Shown: one piece after another, positions 1-9,044 of the stretch
How positions within the stretch are numbered: the stretch's first letter is position 1
Layout: each line of letters opens with the position of its first letter
NCBI GenBank assembly: GCA_020446815.1
Contig: JAGRDY010000026.1
Location: forward strand, 496,001-560,000
Source: Paracoccaceae bacterium
GTDB lineage: Bacteria; Pseudomonadota; Alphaproteobacteria; Rhodobacterales; Rhodobacteraceae
Reading direction: 5' to 3'
Length of the DNA: 64,000 nucleotides
Notes under the pieces: generated by a model
Database searches by the model: none
What the model was told of the DNA's origin: nothing
The model's input: only the letters and a program-made list of their open reading frames with translations
Position numbers and translations under genes: made by a program

Positions 1-890
1 CGCGGATCGGCCGGAACCAGCCCGAGAATTTCATCCGGGTCATAGGCCGGATCTTGCGGGCTTTGCCGGGTCACGGTTTCGGGTCTGCGCCGGTTGAGGT
101 TGCCCACGGCGCGGCGCGCCAGCGCCAGCGCATGGGCGTCATCCTCGGCCAGGTAGTCCGCAACTCCCGAAAGCCTGGTGTGAACATCGCCGCCGCCGAG
201 ATCCTCGGCCGTCACCACCTCGCCCGTCGCCGCCCTGACCAGAGGCGGCCCGGCCAGAAAGATCGTGCCCTGATCCTTGACGATGATCGTCACATCCGAC
301 ATCGCCGGAACATAGGCCCCCCCGGCGGTACACGACCCCATCACCACGGCGATCTGGGCGATGCCCCTGGCCGACATCCGCGCCTGATTGTAGAAGATCC
401 GGCCGAAATGGTCGCGGTCGGGGAATACCTCGTCCTGATTGGGCAGATTGGCACCGCCGGAATCCACAAGATAGATGCAGGGCAGGCGGTTTTCCCCGGC
501 GATCTCCTGCGCGCGCAGGTGTTTCTTGACCGTCATCGGGTAATAGGTGCCGCCCTTCACGGTGGCATCGTTGCACACCACCATCACCTCCTGACCCATG
601 ATCTGCCCGATCCCGGCGATCAGCCCGGCGGCCGGGGCATCGCCGCCATACATCTCATGCGCGGCGGTTGCGCCTATTTCAAGAAACGCAGATCCCGCAT
701 CCAGAAGGTTCGCCACCCGTTCGCGCGGCGGCATCTTGCCGCGCGCGACATGGCGGGCGAGCGCCCTTTCACCTCCCCCCGCGGCAGCGTGCCGCGCGGC
801 GTCGGCGACGCGCGCGAGAGCGGCTTCATGCACGGCGCGGTTGGCACGGAAAGCGTCGGATGCGGTGAGGACGGAGGACGTCAGGCGCAT
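1..890 (-). CDS. mccB: Methylcrotonyl-CoA carboxylase, carboxyltransferase (beta) subunit, 3' end cut by the window
   Basis: This subunit transfers the carboxyl group from biotin to 3-methylcrotonyl-CoA in leucine degradation, in the cytoplasm as a complex with the biotinylated subunit. The frame opens with ATG at 890 ([14 protein letters not shown]) and stays open to the window edge, so about 296 N-terminal residues are present and the C-terminal half is missing. Typical family stretches are visible: [19 protein letters not shown], the [15 protein letters not shown] segment and [15 protein letters not shown] of the N-terminal crotonase-like domain. It starts 1 nt after the stop of the upstream LprI-like gene, which itself overlaps ivd, so the three are one translationally coupled operon. 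Gene family identification is firm; propionyl-CoA carboxylase beta is less likely given the ivd neighbour. Confidence 0.93.
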   Translation of the reverse strand, partial: MRLTSSVLTASDAFRANRAVHEAALARVADAARHAAAGGGERALARHVARGKMPPRERVANLLDAGSAFLEIGATAAHEMYGGDAPAAGLIAGIGQIMGQEVMVVCNDATVKGGTYYPMTVKKHLRAQEIAGENRLPCIYLVDSGGANLPNQDEVFPDRDHFGRIFYNQARMSARGIAQIAVVMGSCTAGGAYVPAMSDVTIIVKDQGTIFLAGPPLVRAATGEVVTAEDLGGGDVHTRLSGVADYLAEDDAHALALARRAVGNLNRRRPETVTRQSPQDPAYDPDEILGLVPADP

Positions 891-891
891 C

Positions 892-1359
892 TCACATCCC
901 CTGCATGTCGCGCAGTTCCAGGGCGCGCCGGGCCGTCATCTGCAACACGCAGTCCGAGGCAAGGATGACACGAATGCTTCCATCGATCCACATGGCATAG
1001 ACCAACTGACATTCGGCATCGCGAAAGGCGATCCAGGCCCGCTGAGCGGTCAGCAACTGCTCTGCCAGACCCTGTTGTTGCGAAAAGCCCTTCCTCACCG
1101 CCTTGTATGTGCGGTTGAGAATGCCATCCCAGACTTCGCTTTCCGCCTGAATGCAGGAAGCGGCACCGATCGTCGTACTTCCGTCGGGCGTCGCCTGCTG
1201 GCACTGCTGTGATGCCGCCCCGATACAGGCGGGGCTGAACTGCCCCGCCGGCGTCGAGGAAAAACAGGCCTCGACGGTCGCCCTGTTCACCACAGCAGGT
1301 GCCTGCGCCTTGGCGCAAAAGGCAAACAACAGACAAAAAGCCGTGAATAGAATTCTCAT
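892..1359 (-). CDS. LprI/DUF1311-like secreted protein inside the leucine-catabolism operon
   Basis: A 155-residue protein with a clear signal peptide ([20 protein letters not shown], cleavage after AQA), so probably periplasmic. The mature part has several cysteines ([36 protein letters not shown]) that could form disulfides. The segment W-D-x-x-L-N-x-x-Y followed by LLxAQRAWIxFRDAEC is the hallmark of the DUF1311/LprI family, some of whose members inhibit lysozyme. Its ATG overlaps the ivd stop (ATGA at 1356-1359) and its stop lies 1 nt before the mccB start, so it is translated from the same mRNA. A role in leucine degradation is not obvious and the lysozyme-inhibitor function is only a family inference. 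Confidence 0.8.
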   Translation of the reverse strand: MRILFTAFCLLFAFCAKAQAPAVVNRATVEACFSSTPAGQFSPACIGAASQQCQQATPDGSTTIGAASCIQAESEVWDGILNRTYKAVRKGFSQQQGLAEQLLTAQRAWIAFRDAECQLVYAMWIDGSIRVILASDCVLQMTARRALELRDMQGM

Positions 1360-2519
1360 CCCATCGCTCCCATCAGCTCGCGCCCGATCAGCATCCGGCG
1401 GATCTCGGACGTGCCCGCGCCGATCTCCATCAGCTTGGCGTCACGGAAAAACCGCGATGCCGGCGTGTCGTTCATGAAGCCCGCACCGCCCATCGCCTGC
1501 ACCGCCTGATGGGCGACCGCCATTGCCTGTTCGGACGCATAAAGCACGCAGGCCGCAGCGTCCTGGCGCGTTACCTGGCCGCGGTCGCAGGCCCCGGCGA
1601 CGGCATAGAGATAGGCGCGGGCGGAATTCATCTTGGTGTACATGTCGGCGATCTTGGCCTGCATCAGCTGGAAATTTCCGATCGGCTGGCCGAATTGCCT
1701 GCGGGTGGCGACATAGGGCATCACCTCGTCGAGGCAGGCTGCCATGAGACCGGTGCCGACACCCGACAGCACCACCCGTTCATAGTCGAGCCCCGACATC
1801 AGCACCCGCACGCCCCGGCCCTCTTCGCCGAGAATGTTCTCGAACGGCACCTCGACATCCTCGAAGATCAGCTCGGCCGTGTTCGATCCGCGCATGCCGA
1901 GCTTGTCGAAATGCGGCGAGACCGAAAACCCCTTCATCGCCTTTTCGATCAGAAAGGCGGTGATGCCTTTCGATCCCGCCTCGGGGTCGGTCTTGGCATA
2001 GACCACAAGCGTGTCGGCATCCGGGCCATTGGTGATCCAGAATTTGGTACCGTTCAGCCGGAAATGGTCGTTGCGCCTCTCGGCGCGCAGTTTCATCGAC
2101 ACCACATCCGACCCGGCCTCCGCTTCCGACATCGCCAGCGCGCCGACATCATCGCCCGACACCAGCCGCGGCAGGAATTTGCGTTTCTGCGTCTCGGTGC
2201 CGTTCAGCCGGATCTGGTTGACGCAAAGATTCGAATGCGCGCCATAGGACAGCGATACCGAGGCCGAGGCCCTGGCGATTTCCTCCACCGCCACGCAATG
2301 CGCAAGATAGCCCATCCCGGCACCGCCGAATTCTTCGGGCACGGTAATGCCCAACAGACCGAGCGCGCCCATTTCCTTCCACAACTCGGATGGAAAATCA
2401 TTGGATCTGTCGATCTCTTGCGCCAGCGGCTTGACCCGATCCTGCGCCCAACGGTGAACCATGGCGCGCAACGCGTCGATTTCCTCGCCCAAGGAAAAAT
2501 TCATCGATGCGGTGAACAT
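1356..2519 (-). CDS. ivd: Isovaleryl-CoA dehydrogenase
   Basis: A 387-residue FAD-dependent acyl-CoA dehydrogenase that oxidises isovaleryl-CoA to 3-methylcrotonyl-CoA and passes electrons to ETF. The usual ACAD order is present: N-terminal helical domain ([15 protein letters not shown]), middle beta domain ([34 protein letters not shown]) and C-terminal helical domain ([41 protein letters not shown]). The catalytic glutamate is in [11 protein letters not shown], the position characteristic of isovaleryl-CoA dehydrogenases rather than short- or medium-chain enzymes. The start at 2519 has GGAGGC at 2526-2531, 6 nt upstream. mccB downstream supports the leucine/isovalerate assignment. A palindromic operator-like site lies at 2539-2552. 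Confidence 0.95.
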   Translation of the reverse strand: MFTASMNFSLGEEIDALRAMVHRWAQDRVKPLAQEIDRSNDFPSELWKEMGALGLLGITVPEEFGGAGMGYLAHCVAVEEIARASASVSLSYGAHSNLCVNQIRLNGTETQKRKFLPRLVSGDDVGALAMSEAEAGSDVVSMKLRAERRNDHFRLNGTKFWITNGPDADTLVVYAKTDPEAGSKGITAFLIEKAMKGFSVSPHFDKLGMRGSNTAELIFEDVEVPFENILGEEGRGVRVLMSGLDYERVVLSGVGTGLMAACLDEVMPYVATRRQFGQPIGNFQLMQAKIADMYTKMNSARAYLYAVAGACDRGQVTRQDAAACVLYASEQAMAVAHQAVQAMGGAGFMNDTPASRFFRDAKLMEIGAGTSEIRRMLIGRELMGAMG

Positions 2520-2538
2520 GCGCGTGCCTCCTGTTTAT

Positions 2539-2552
2539 TGAACGAGTGTTCA
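2539..2552. promoter_or_regulatory. Palindromic operator-like site upstream of ivd
   Basis: TGAACGAGTGTTCA is an inverted repeat with arms TGAAC/GTTCA around a 4-nt centre, 20 nt upstream of the ivd start and just upstream of its Shine-Dalgarno. The shape resembles TetR-family operators such as those of fatty-acid and branched-chain catabolism regulators. No regulator gene is in view, so the binding protein is unknown. Confidence 0.45.
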
Positions 2553-2608
2553 TTTCATAGATCGAATCGGTGTGCCGGGTCAATGGGGACGCGCGCGAGC
2601 CCGGCCCC

Positions 2609-2654
2609 CCGGGGCGCTGCCCCGGACCCCGAGGTATTTTCCAACAGAAGAATG
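2609..2654 (+). repeat. Intergenic hairpin-plus-tail repeat, copy 1
   Basis: A 7-bp stem with a 3-nt loop (CCGGGGC at 2609-2615, GCCCCGG at 2619-2625) is followed by ACCCC and GAGGTATTTTCCAACAGAAG. Two related tails on the minus strand occur at about 22583-22615 and 38303-38340, with a consensus near GGAGTATTTTTGCAAAGAAG. The element lies just past the degT stop but points against degT transcription, so it is unlikely to be the degT terminator in this orientation. Confidence 0.45.
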
Positions 2655-3887
2655 TCAGTCCGCGAGGGGGAGCCTGTCGACCGGTTCGGCCCCGCCCTGG
2701 AAGGCGGCAGATACCTCGGCGCGGATGATGCGCGCGATCAGCGCCACATCATCCGGAGAAAAGGTCAACGGCAGGCGCATGTCGATCAGCCCGCAAAGAA
2801 TACGGTCGGTCTGCGGCAGGTCTTGCGCAGCGGCATAGCGCCAGCTGTCGTGACGCGAGGTGAAGCCTACCGGTTCAGCGCCGCCGAACCATTTGAGTTC
2901 CACCCCTCTGGCTGCGGATCGCGACAGAAACGCGGCGACCCTTTCGGCCGGCCAATCGGGCAGGAGAAACTGAAACGAAGAGGCCACATAGGCCTCTTCC
3001 TGCGGGCGATCGACGAGGCGCAGGCCGGGCGTGTCGGCCAGGCACCGTTCGAGGGTGCGGTATAGTGCATTCCAGCGCGCGCATTGCGCGGGCAGGTCGG
3101 CCAGTTGCGGGCGCAGGATCGCGGCGCGCAGATTGTCCATTCGGCCAGACACGTTCGGCGTGACGTATTTGACCTTTTCAAAGGCTTCCGACGGCGGCGC
3201 GGCGCGGTGGCGCGCATAGAGCATATAGCTGCCCGACAGGATGATGGCGCGCGCCATCAGCTCGGGGTCGTCCGACACCATCAGCCCCCCCTCGCCCGAA
3301 TTCATGTGCTTGTAGGTCTGAGTCGAATAGCATCCGACCACCCCGTGCCGCCCCGATGGCGTGCCCCGCCAGGACGCCCCCATGGTATGGGCGCAATCCT
3401 CGATGACCGGCAGGCCGGCCGCCGTGCAAATGGCCATAAGTCTGTCCATATCGCAAATATGTCCGCGCATATGGCTCAAAAGCAGGGCGCGTGCGCCAGA
3501 GCGGGCGATCTTTCCTGCCAGGTCGTCGAGATCGATCGTCAGTGCTTCGGTCACTTCGACGAATACCGGTTTCGCGCCGATCGCCGCGATCGCCCCCGGC
3601 ACCGGGGCAAGCGTGAAGGCGTTGGTCAGCACCGTATCGCCCGGCCCGACCCCGACGGCGCGCAGGCCACAGCCCAGCGCATAGCCCCCCGACGCGACCG
3701 CAAGGCAATATTTCGCCCCGGTGAAGGCGGCAAATTCCTCTTCCAGGGCGGCGGTTTCGGAAATTTCATCCGCGACGGTATTGTACCGGTGCAACCTGCC
3801 GTGCCGCATGACCCGGATGGCTGCGTCGATTCCTGCCTGGCAAATCGGTTCCTGCTGGGTGAATGATCCGGTGAATTTTTCGCTCAC
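2655..3887 (-). CDS. DegT/DnrJ/EryC1/StrS-family PLP aminotransferase
   Basis: A 410-residue fold-type I PLP enzyme of the family that makes amino sugars (usually nucleotide-sugar transaminases). The family signatures are LAVASGGYALGCGLRAVGVGPGD split around the substrate loop, PVIEDCAHTMGASWRG, and YSTQTYKHMNSGEGG, whose lysine should carry PLP. The frame is open further upstream, but GTG at 3887 is chosen because AAGGAG (3894-3899) sits 6 nt before it and the protein then begins VSEKFTGSF as in relatives. It follows gph with a short gap on the same strand, probably one transcript. No sugar-nucleotide genes are adjacent, so the substrate is unknown. Confidence 0.8.
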   Translation of the reverse strand: MSEKFTGSFTQQEPICQAGIDAAIRVMRHGRLHRYNTVADEISETAALEEEFAAFTGAKYCLAVASGGYALGCGLRAVGVGPGDTVLTNAFTLAPVPGAIAAIGAKPVFVEVTEALTIDLDDLAGKIARSGARALLLSHMRGHICDMDRLMAICTAAGLPVIEDCAHTMGASWRGTPSGRHGVVGCYSTQTYKHMNSGEGGLMVSDDPELMARAIILSGSYMLYARHRAAPPSEAFEKVKYVTPNVSGRMDNLRAAILRPQLADLPAQCARWNALYRTLERCLADTPGLRLVDRPQEEAYVASSFQFLLPDWPAERVAAFLSRSAARGVELKWFGGAEPVGFTSRHDSWRYAAAQDLPQTDRILCGLIDMRLPLTFSPDDVALIARIIRAEVSAAFQGGAEPVDRLPLAD

Positions 3888-3934
3888 TTCGATCTCCTTG
3901 CATGCATGATGGTGAACCCGCCGCCAGCACCATG

Positions 3935-4603
3935 TCAATCGCGCGGCAGGAACGTTTCGGCCAGCCGCGGCAGATCAGCGAAATCGCCAAGCAGCGCCTC
4001 GGGTTTCAGCCGCGCCACATCCTTGCCTTCCGGTCCGAATGTCACCAGCGCCACCGGAACCCCCGCGGCGAGGCCGGTTTGCCGGTCGGTATCGGTATCG
4101 CCGATCAGCATCGACCGCGTGACCGCTCCGCCCGTCCGTTCCACAGAAAGGCGGTAGGGTGCGGGATCCGGTTTGCGGACCCTCAGCGTATCGGCCCCGA
4201 CCAGAGAGCCGAAAAGGCCGCGCACACCCAGACGCGTCAACAGCATGTCGGCCAGCCTTTCAGGTTTGTTGGTGCAGACACCGGCGCCAAAGCCCGCCTC
4301 GCGCAGCGCCACGACCGCATCGACCGCGCCGGGATAAAGTGTCGTATGGCGGTCGATTGCACGCTCATAGCAAGACAATAGCACCGGGTATTGCGCGTCG
4401 ACCTCGGCTTCGCCTCCTTCGCCCAAACGATCGAAGCCGAGCCGCAACATCGCCCGCCCGCCCTGGAACGCCGTCAGCGCATCCTTGACCGGGTCGAGCA
4501 GATCACCCTTGCCAAGCCCTTGAAAACAGGCATTTGCCGCCGCTATCAGATCGGCTGAGGTATCCGCCAACGTACCGTCAAGATCGAAGATGACCGTGCG
4601 CAT
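3935..4603 (-). CDS. gph: HAD-family phosphoglycolate phosphatase
   Basis: A 222-residue HAD-superfamily hydrolase expected to dephosphorylate 2-phosphoglycolate formed by Rubisco oxygenation or DNA repair. Motif I is FDLDGTLADT at residues 6-15, with the nucleophile and acid/base aspartates. Motif II is VCTNKPERL, motif III the lysine of RVRKPDPAPY, and motif IV MLIGDTDTDRQ. A frame open far upstream of 4603 is antisense to glmU and is not part of the gene; ATG at 4603 gives the canonical MRTVIFDLDGTL start. It is divergent from glmU (123 bp between starts) and upstream of the DegT gene. Other small HAD phosphatases cannot be excluded. Confidence 0.88.
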   Translation of the reverse strand: MRTVIFDLDGTLADTSADLIAAANACFQGLGKGDLLDPVKDALTAFQGGRAMLRLGFDRLGEGGEAEVDAQYPVLLSCYERAIDRHTTLYPGAVDAVVALREAGFGAGVCTNKPERLADMLLTRLGVRGLFGSLVGADTLRVRKPDPAPYRLSVERTGGAVTRSMLIGDTDTDRQTGLAAGVPVALVTFGPEGKDVARLKPEALLGDFADLPRLAETFLPRD

Positions 4604-4726
4604 TCTCGCTCCTATCCTGGTGGGCCGGACTTCTGTAACCTGGCGAAAGGAGTTTTGATTCCTTCCCCCTTGCGGCACTCCGTGCCTTCGGTAAAACGGG
4701 CGCGGAGTGAAGGAAAGGGCATATTG

Positions 4727-6079
4727 ATGGCGACGGCGCTGATTATTCTCGCGGCGGGGCAAGGCACGCGAATGCAATCCGACCTGCCCAAGGTGCTGCA
4801 CAAGCTGGCCGGCGCACCGCTTTTGCATCATGCGATGCGCGCCGGCCAGGCGGTTGAGCCGGACCGGACGGTCATCGTCGTCGGCCATGGCGGCGACGCG
4901 GTGCGCAAGGCGGCATTGGCCTTCGACGACAGCGCCCTGATCGTCACCCAGCCCCAGCAACGTGGCACCGGCGATGCGGTGGCGCGGGCCTTGCCCGAAC
5001 TTGCCGGTTTCAAGGGCCGGGTGATCGTCCTGTTCGGCGATACCCCGTTCATCACCCCGCAAACGCTGCAAAAGCTTGCCGGCTCCAAGGCCGACGTCAC
5101 CGTGCTCGGCTTTCACACCGATGCCAAACCCCAGCGATACGGGCGCCTTGTGATGGAAGACGGAGCGCTGACGCGGATCGTGGAATTCAAGGATGCAAGC
5201 CCCGCCGAACGCGACATTCCCCTGATCAACAGCGGGGTCATGGCCTGCGATGCGGCGCGGCTTGGCGAACTGGTCAGCGCCCTGGGCAGTGAAAATGCGG
5301 CGGGCGAGGTCTATCTGACCGATATCGTCGGCATCGCCCATGCGCGCGGTCTTGCGGTTGCCGCCGAAACCTGCCCCGAGTCGGAAACCCTGGGCATCGA
5401 CAGCCGCGCCAACCTTGCCGATGCCGAAAGGCTTTTTCAGACCCGCGCCCGTGCCATGGCATTGCAAAGCGGCGTGACGCTTTATGAGCCCGATACGGTC
5501 TATTTCGCCTATGACACGGTGATCGGCCGAGATGCCAGCATCGGCCCGAATGTGGTGTTCGGCCCCCGCGTCAGCATCGAAAGCGGTGCCGAGATCCGTG
5601 CGTTCTGTCATCTCGAAGGCTGCCATATTTCGCGCGGCGCAACGGTGGGGCCTTTCGCCCGTCTGCGCCCCGGTGCCGAATTGGCCGAAAACGTCCGGGT
5701 GGGCAACTTTGTAGAGATCAAGAATGCGATCCTCGATGAAGGCGCGAAAGTCGGGCACCTGACCTATCTGGGCGACGCCCATATCGGCGAAAACGCCAAC
5801 ATCGGCGCAGGCACCGTGACCTGCAATTACGATGGCGTCGCCAAGCACCGGACCGAGATCGGCGCCGGCGCCTTCATCGGCTCCGACACGATGCTGGTGG
5901 CCCCGGTGACCATCGGCGCGGGCGCGATGACCGCATCGGGCTCGGTGATCACCGAAAATGTGCCCGAGGCGGCGCTTGCCCTTGGACGCGCCCGACAGGT
6001 CAACAAGCCGGGCCTTGCCCGAAAATTATTCGAAAAGTTCAAAACCAATCAGGGCAAACAGCAGAAAGTGATGGGCTGA
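4727..6079 (+). CDS. glmU: Bifunctional UDP-GlcNAc pyrophosphorylase / glucosamine-1-phosphate acetyltransferase
   Basis: A 450-residue cytoplasmic enzyme that acetylates glucosamine-1-P and then makes UDP-GlcNAc for peptidoglycan and LPS. The N-terminal uridyltransferase has LAAGQGTRM at residues 8-16 followed by the DLPKVLHKL stretch. The C-terminal half is a left-handed beta-helix of hexapeptide repeats (IGPNVVFGPRVSIESGA, VGNFVEIKNA, LTYLGDAHIGENANIGAG, TCNYDG). ATG at 4727 is preferred over upstream in-frame starts because the N-terminus then matches the family and AGGAAAGGG lies just upstream. Its TGA overlaps the glmS ATG by one base (6079), so the two successive hexosamine genes are coupled. 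Confidence 0.97.
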   Translation: MATALIILAAGQGTRMQSDLPKVLHKLAGAPLLHHAMRAGQAVEPDRTVIVVGHGGDAVRKAALAFDDSALIVTQPQQRGTGDAVARALPELAGFKGRVIVLFGDTPFITPQTLQKLAGSKADVTVLGFHTDAKPQRYGRLVMEDGALTRIVEFKDASPAERDIPLINSGVMACDAARLGELVSALGSENAAGEVYLTDIVGIAHARGLAVAAETCPESETLGIDSRANLADAERLFQTRARAMALQSGVTLYEPDTVYFAYDTVIGRDASIGPNVVFGPRVSIESGAEIRAFCHLEGCHISRGATVGPFARLRPGAELAENVRVGNFVEIKNAILDEGAKVGHLTYLGDAHIGENANIGAGTVTCNYDGVAKHRTEIGAGAFIGSDTMLVAPVTIGAGAMTASGSVITENVPEAALALGRARQVNKPGLARKLFEKFKTNQGKQQKVMG

Positions 6080-7893
6080 TGTGCGGGATTGTAGGTGTTC
6101 TGGGCAATCACGAAGTTGCCCCCCTGCTGGTCGAGGCGCTTAAACGGCTCGAATACCGGGGCTATGACAGCGCCGGGATCGCCACCATCAACGATGGCAG
6201 GCTCGACCGCCGCAGGGCGGTCGGAAAGCTTGTCAATCTGTCGGATCTTCTCGTCCATGACCCGCTGCCGGGAAAATCCGGCATTGCCCAGACGCGCTGG
6301 GCCACCCACGGCAGCGTGACCGTGCACAATGCCCACCCGCACCGCTCGGGCAAGGTCGCGGTCGTGCACAACGGGATCATCGAGAACTTTCGTGACATCC
6401 GTGCGGAAATGACAGCCAAGGGCCTTGCCTTTGAATCGCAGACCGACACGGAATCGGTCGTTGTCCTGACCCGGTATTTTCTCGATCAGGGTGCCAGCCC
6501 CCTTGAGGCCGTGCAGCAAACCGTCGCGCGGCTGGAAGGCGCTTTCGCGCTTTGCTTCATCTTCGACGGCGAAAACGATCTGATGATCGGTGCGCGCAAA
6601 GGCGCGCCGCTTGCGGTCGGGTATGGCGATGACGAAAACTTCATCGGATCGGACGCGCTGGCGCTGGCGCCCATGACGGGCAGGCTGTCCTATCTCGAGG
6701 ATGGCGATGTCGCACTTGTGACCCGTTCGTCGGTGACGATTTTCGATCGCGACAGCCGCCCCGCCAACCGCGAAGTGCAGCGCATCAACATCGAACAGAC
6801 CCGCATCGAAAAGGCGGGTTACAAGCATTTCATGGCCAAGGAAATCTTTGAACAGCCGGTGGTTCTGGCCGACGCGATCGGGCACTATTGCCCGGATGGC
6901 AAGCTCAACCTGCCGGCCGATCTGGATTTCACAACGCTCGACAGGCTGACCCTGGTGGCCTGCGGCACCGCGTCCTATGCCTGCCAGACCGCCAAATACT
7001 GGTTCGAGAGTCTTGCCGGGTTGCCATGCGAGGTCGATATCGCCAGCGAATTCCGTTACCGTGAACCGCCCTTGCCGCAAAATTCATTCGCGCTTTTCGT
7101 CAGCCAGTCCGGCGAAACCGCCGATACGCTGGCAGCACTGCGCTATGCCTCGGGCAAGGTGGCCAGGATCGTCTCGGTCGTGAATGTGCCCACCTCCTCC
7201 ATCGCCCGCGAAAGCGATGTGGCGCTGCCCATCCTGGCCGGTGTCGAGGTGGGCGTTGCGTCGACCAAGGCCTTCACCTGCCAATTGTCGGTGCTCTTGT
7301 TACTGGCGCTCAAGGCCGGGCATGATCGGGGCAGGATCGACGCAGACACCCTTGCCGCCCATCTGGCCGATCTGACGATGGTGCCGGGCCTGATGAACCA
7401 GGCGCTGGCGCGCGAGACAACTATCGCCAGCATGGCCACCGCGCTTGCCGATACACAGGATGTGCTTTTCCTCGGGCGCGGCGCGATGTTTCCTCTGGCG
7501 CTGGAAGGCGCCCTCAAACTCAAGGAAATCAGCTATATACATGCCGAGGGCTATGCATCTGGCGAATTGAAGCACGGCCCCATCGCACTGATCGACAACA
7601 CCGTGCCCGTTGTCGTTCTGGCCCCCCGCGACGCGCTCTTCGACAAGACCGTATCAAACATGCAGGAGGTGATGGCCCGCCATGGCCGGGTTCTGCTCAT
7701 CACCGATGCGACAGGCGCGCGCGAAGTTGGCGAAGAACCCTGGAAGGTGCTGACGATGCCCGATGTCGCGCCGCTTTTCGCGCCGATCCTCTACGCCATT
7801 CCCGCGCAGCTCCTGGCCTATCACGCCGCCGTCGCCAAGGGCACGGATGTCGATCAGCCGCGCAATCTGGCGAAATCCGTGACCGTCGAATGA
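6079..7893 (+). CDS. glmS: Glutamine--fructose-6-phosphate aminotransferase (isomerizing)
   Basis: A 604-residue enzyme making glucosamine-6-P from fructose-6-P and glutamine, the entry step to UDP-GlcNAc. After Met1 comes Cys2, the N-terminal nucleophile (CGIVGVLG), followed by YRGYDSAGIA, TRWATHG and HNGIIENF of the class II glutamine amidotransferase domain. Two SIS domains follow (ACGTASYAC, SQSGETADT, GVEVGVASTKAFTCQ), and the end DQPRNLAKSVTVE is the conserved C-terminus that forms the active site. The start is fixed by the required Cys2 and overlaps the glmU stop. No glmS ribozyme is possible upstream because the gene overlaps glmU. A strong hairpin plus T-run follows the stop. Confidence 0.97.
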   Translation: MCGIVGVLGNHEVAPLLVEALKRLEYRGYDSAGIATINDGRLDRRRAVGKLVNLSDLLVHDPLPGKSGIAQTRWATHGSVTVHNAHPHRSGKVAVVHNGIIENFRDIRAEMTAKGLAFESQTDTESVVVLTRYFLDQGASPLEAVQQTVARLEGAFALCFIFDGENDLMIGARKGAPLAVGYGDDENFIGSDALALAPMTGRLSYLEDGDVALVTRSSVTIFDRDSRPANREVQRINIEQTRIEKAGYKHFMAKEIFEQPVVLADAIGHYCPDGKLNLPADLDFTTLDRLTLVACGTASYACQTAKYWFESLAGLPCEVDIASEFRYREPPLPQNSFALFVSQSGETADTLAALRYASGKVARIVSVVNVPTSSIARESDVALPILAGVEVGVASTKAFTCQLSVLLLLALKAGHDRGRIDADTLAAHLADLTMVPGLMNQALARETTIASMATALADTQDVLFLGRGAMFPLALEGALKLKEISYIHAEGYASGELKHGPIALIDNTVPVVVLAPRDALFDKTVSNMQEVMARHGRVLLITDATGAREVGEEPWKVLTMPDVAPLFAPILYAIPAQLLAYHAAVAKGTDVDQPRNLAKSVTVE

Positions 7894-7895
7894 CC

Positions 7896-7909
7896 CCGGC
7901 GCATGCCGG
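7896..7909 (+). other. Small hairpin directly after the glmS stop
   Basis: CCGGC (7896-7900) and GCCGG (7905-7909) form a 5-bp stem with loop GCAT, starting 3 nt after the glmS stop and just ahead of the terminator hairpin. It has no T-run of its own and may help 3'-end stability or termination. Confidence 0.35.
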
Positions 7910-7916
7910 TTGCCCG

Positions 7917-7952
7917 CAAGAATACCGTCAGGTATCCTTGATCGTCTTTTTT
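7917..7952 (+). terminator. Rho-independent terminator after glmUS
   Basis: CAAG-A-ATACC (7917-7926) pairs with GGTAT-C-CTTG (7931-7940) around the loop GTCA, giving 9 pairs with one A/C mismatch. A run of six T follows at 7947-7952. It lies 24 nt after the glmS stop and before moaA on the same strand, so moaA should have its own promoter in 7953-8042. Confidence 0.7.
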
Positions 7953-8042
7953 CGCCCCAGGTCCGCCACCAAAGCTGCCTTGTGTCGGCTGATGACCGGA
8001 TACGGGCTTGCCGCCCCTTGCACCGGCCCTTAAGTTATCGCC

Positions 8043-9044
8043 ATGACCCCGCTGATAGATCCATTCGCCCGCCCCATCAGTTACCTGCGCGTATCGGTGA
8101 CTGACCGATGCGACTTCCGCTGCACCTATTGCATGAGCGAACACATGCAATTCCTGCCCAAGAAAGATCTTCTGACACTTGAGGAACTTGACCGCCTGTC
8201 ATCGGCCTTCATCCGCATGGGCGTCAAGAAACTGCGCATCACCGGCGGCGAGCCTTTGGTGCGCAAGGGCATCATGTCCTATTTCCGCGCCATGTCCCGA
8301 CATCTCGAAACCGGTGCGCTAAGGGAACTGACACTGACGACCAATGGCTCGCAACTGGCGCGATTCGCCGGCGATCTGGCCGATTGCGGGGTGCGGCGGG
8401 TCAATGTGTCGCTCGACACGCTTGATGTGGCCAAGTTTCAGGCAATCACCCGCTGGGGGCGCCTCGCGCAGGTTCTCGAGGGTATCGAAGCCGCCAAGGC
8501 GGCGGGTTTGCGCGTGAAGATCAACACCGTCGCGCTGAAAGGATTCAACGAGACCGAGCTTTTCGACCTGCTCGCCTGGTGCGCCGCAGAAGACCACGAC
8601 CTGACCTTCATCGAGGTGATGCCGATGGGCGATATGGGCGAGGAAATGCGGCTCGATCAGTACTGGCCGCTGAAAGATCTGCGCGCCCGCCTCGCCGAAC
8701 GATTCACACTGAGCGAACTGTCTGAGACGACCGGTGGGCCGGCGCGGTATTTCCGTATCAACGAGACGGGGCAAAAGATCGGCTTCATCACGCCGCTAAC
8801 CCATAATTTCTGTGAAAGCTGCAACCGGGTGCGGCTGACCTGCACCGGCGAACTCTTCATGTGCCTCGGCCAGGAGGACAACGCCGACCTGCGCGCCCCC
8901 TTGCGTGCCAGCCCGGATGACGCGCTGGTCGAATCCGCCATCCGCGCCGCCATCGCGCGCAAGCCCAAGGGCCATGATTTCGACTACTCACGCCAGAAAG
9001 TCGCGGGCCAGGTATCGCGCCACATGAGCCATACGGGCGGTTAG
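8043..9044 (+). CDS. moaA: GTP 3',8-cyclase (molybdenum cofactor biosynthesis protein A)
   Basis: A 333-residue radical-SAM enzyme that converts GTP to 3',8-cH2GTP, the first step of molybdopterin synthesis. The N-terminal cluster motif is CxxxCxxC at Cys23, Cys27 and Cys30 ([10 protein letters not shown]), followed by [12 protein letters not shown], the SAM-binding GGE motif. The C-terminal [4Fe-4S] cluster ligands are in [15 protein letters not shown] and FMC. The protein ends with the conserved GG tail (SHTGG) needed for MoaC-dependent activity. It converges with the nuclease-like gene, the two stops overlapping in TTAG at 9041-9044. No other moa genes are adjacent. Confidence 0.96.
   Translation: MTPLIDPFARPISYLRVSVTDRCDFRCTYCMSEHMQFLPKKDLLTLEELDRLSSAFIRMGVKKLRITGGEPLVRKGIMSYFRAMSRHLETGALRELTLTTNGSQLARFAGDLADCGVRRVNVSLDTLDVAKFQAITRWGRLAQVLEGIEAAKAAGLRVKINTVALKGFNETELFDLLAWCAAEDHDLTFIEVMPMGDMGEEMRLDQYWPLKDLRARLAERFTLSELSETTGGPARYFRINETGQKIGFITPLTHNFCESCNRVRLTCTGELFMCLGQEDNADLRAPLRASPDDALVESAIRAAIARKPKGHDFDYSRQKVAGQVSRHMSHTGG

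Noticed and set aside
4604-5848. Upstream extension of the gph frame
   Set aside because: Antisense to glmU; the HAD motif I starts directly after ATG 4603.
6060-6080. glmS ribozyme
   Set aside because: glmS starts inside the glmU stop codon, leaving no leader; the ribozyme is also not expected in this group.
7953-8042. Possible molybdenum-cofactor riboswitch before moaA
   Set aside because: The space is only 90 nt and no recognisable Moco-RNA stem pattern was seen.
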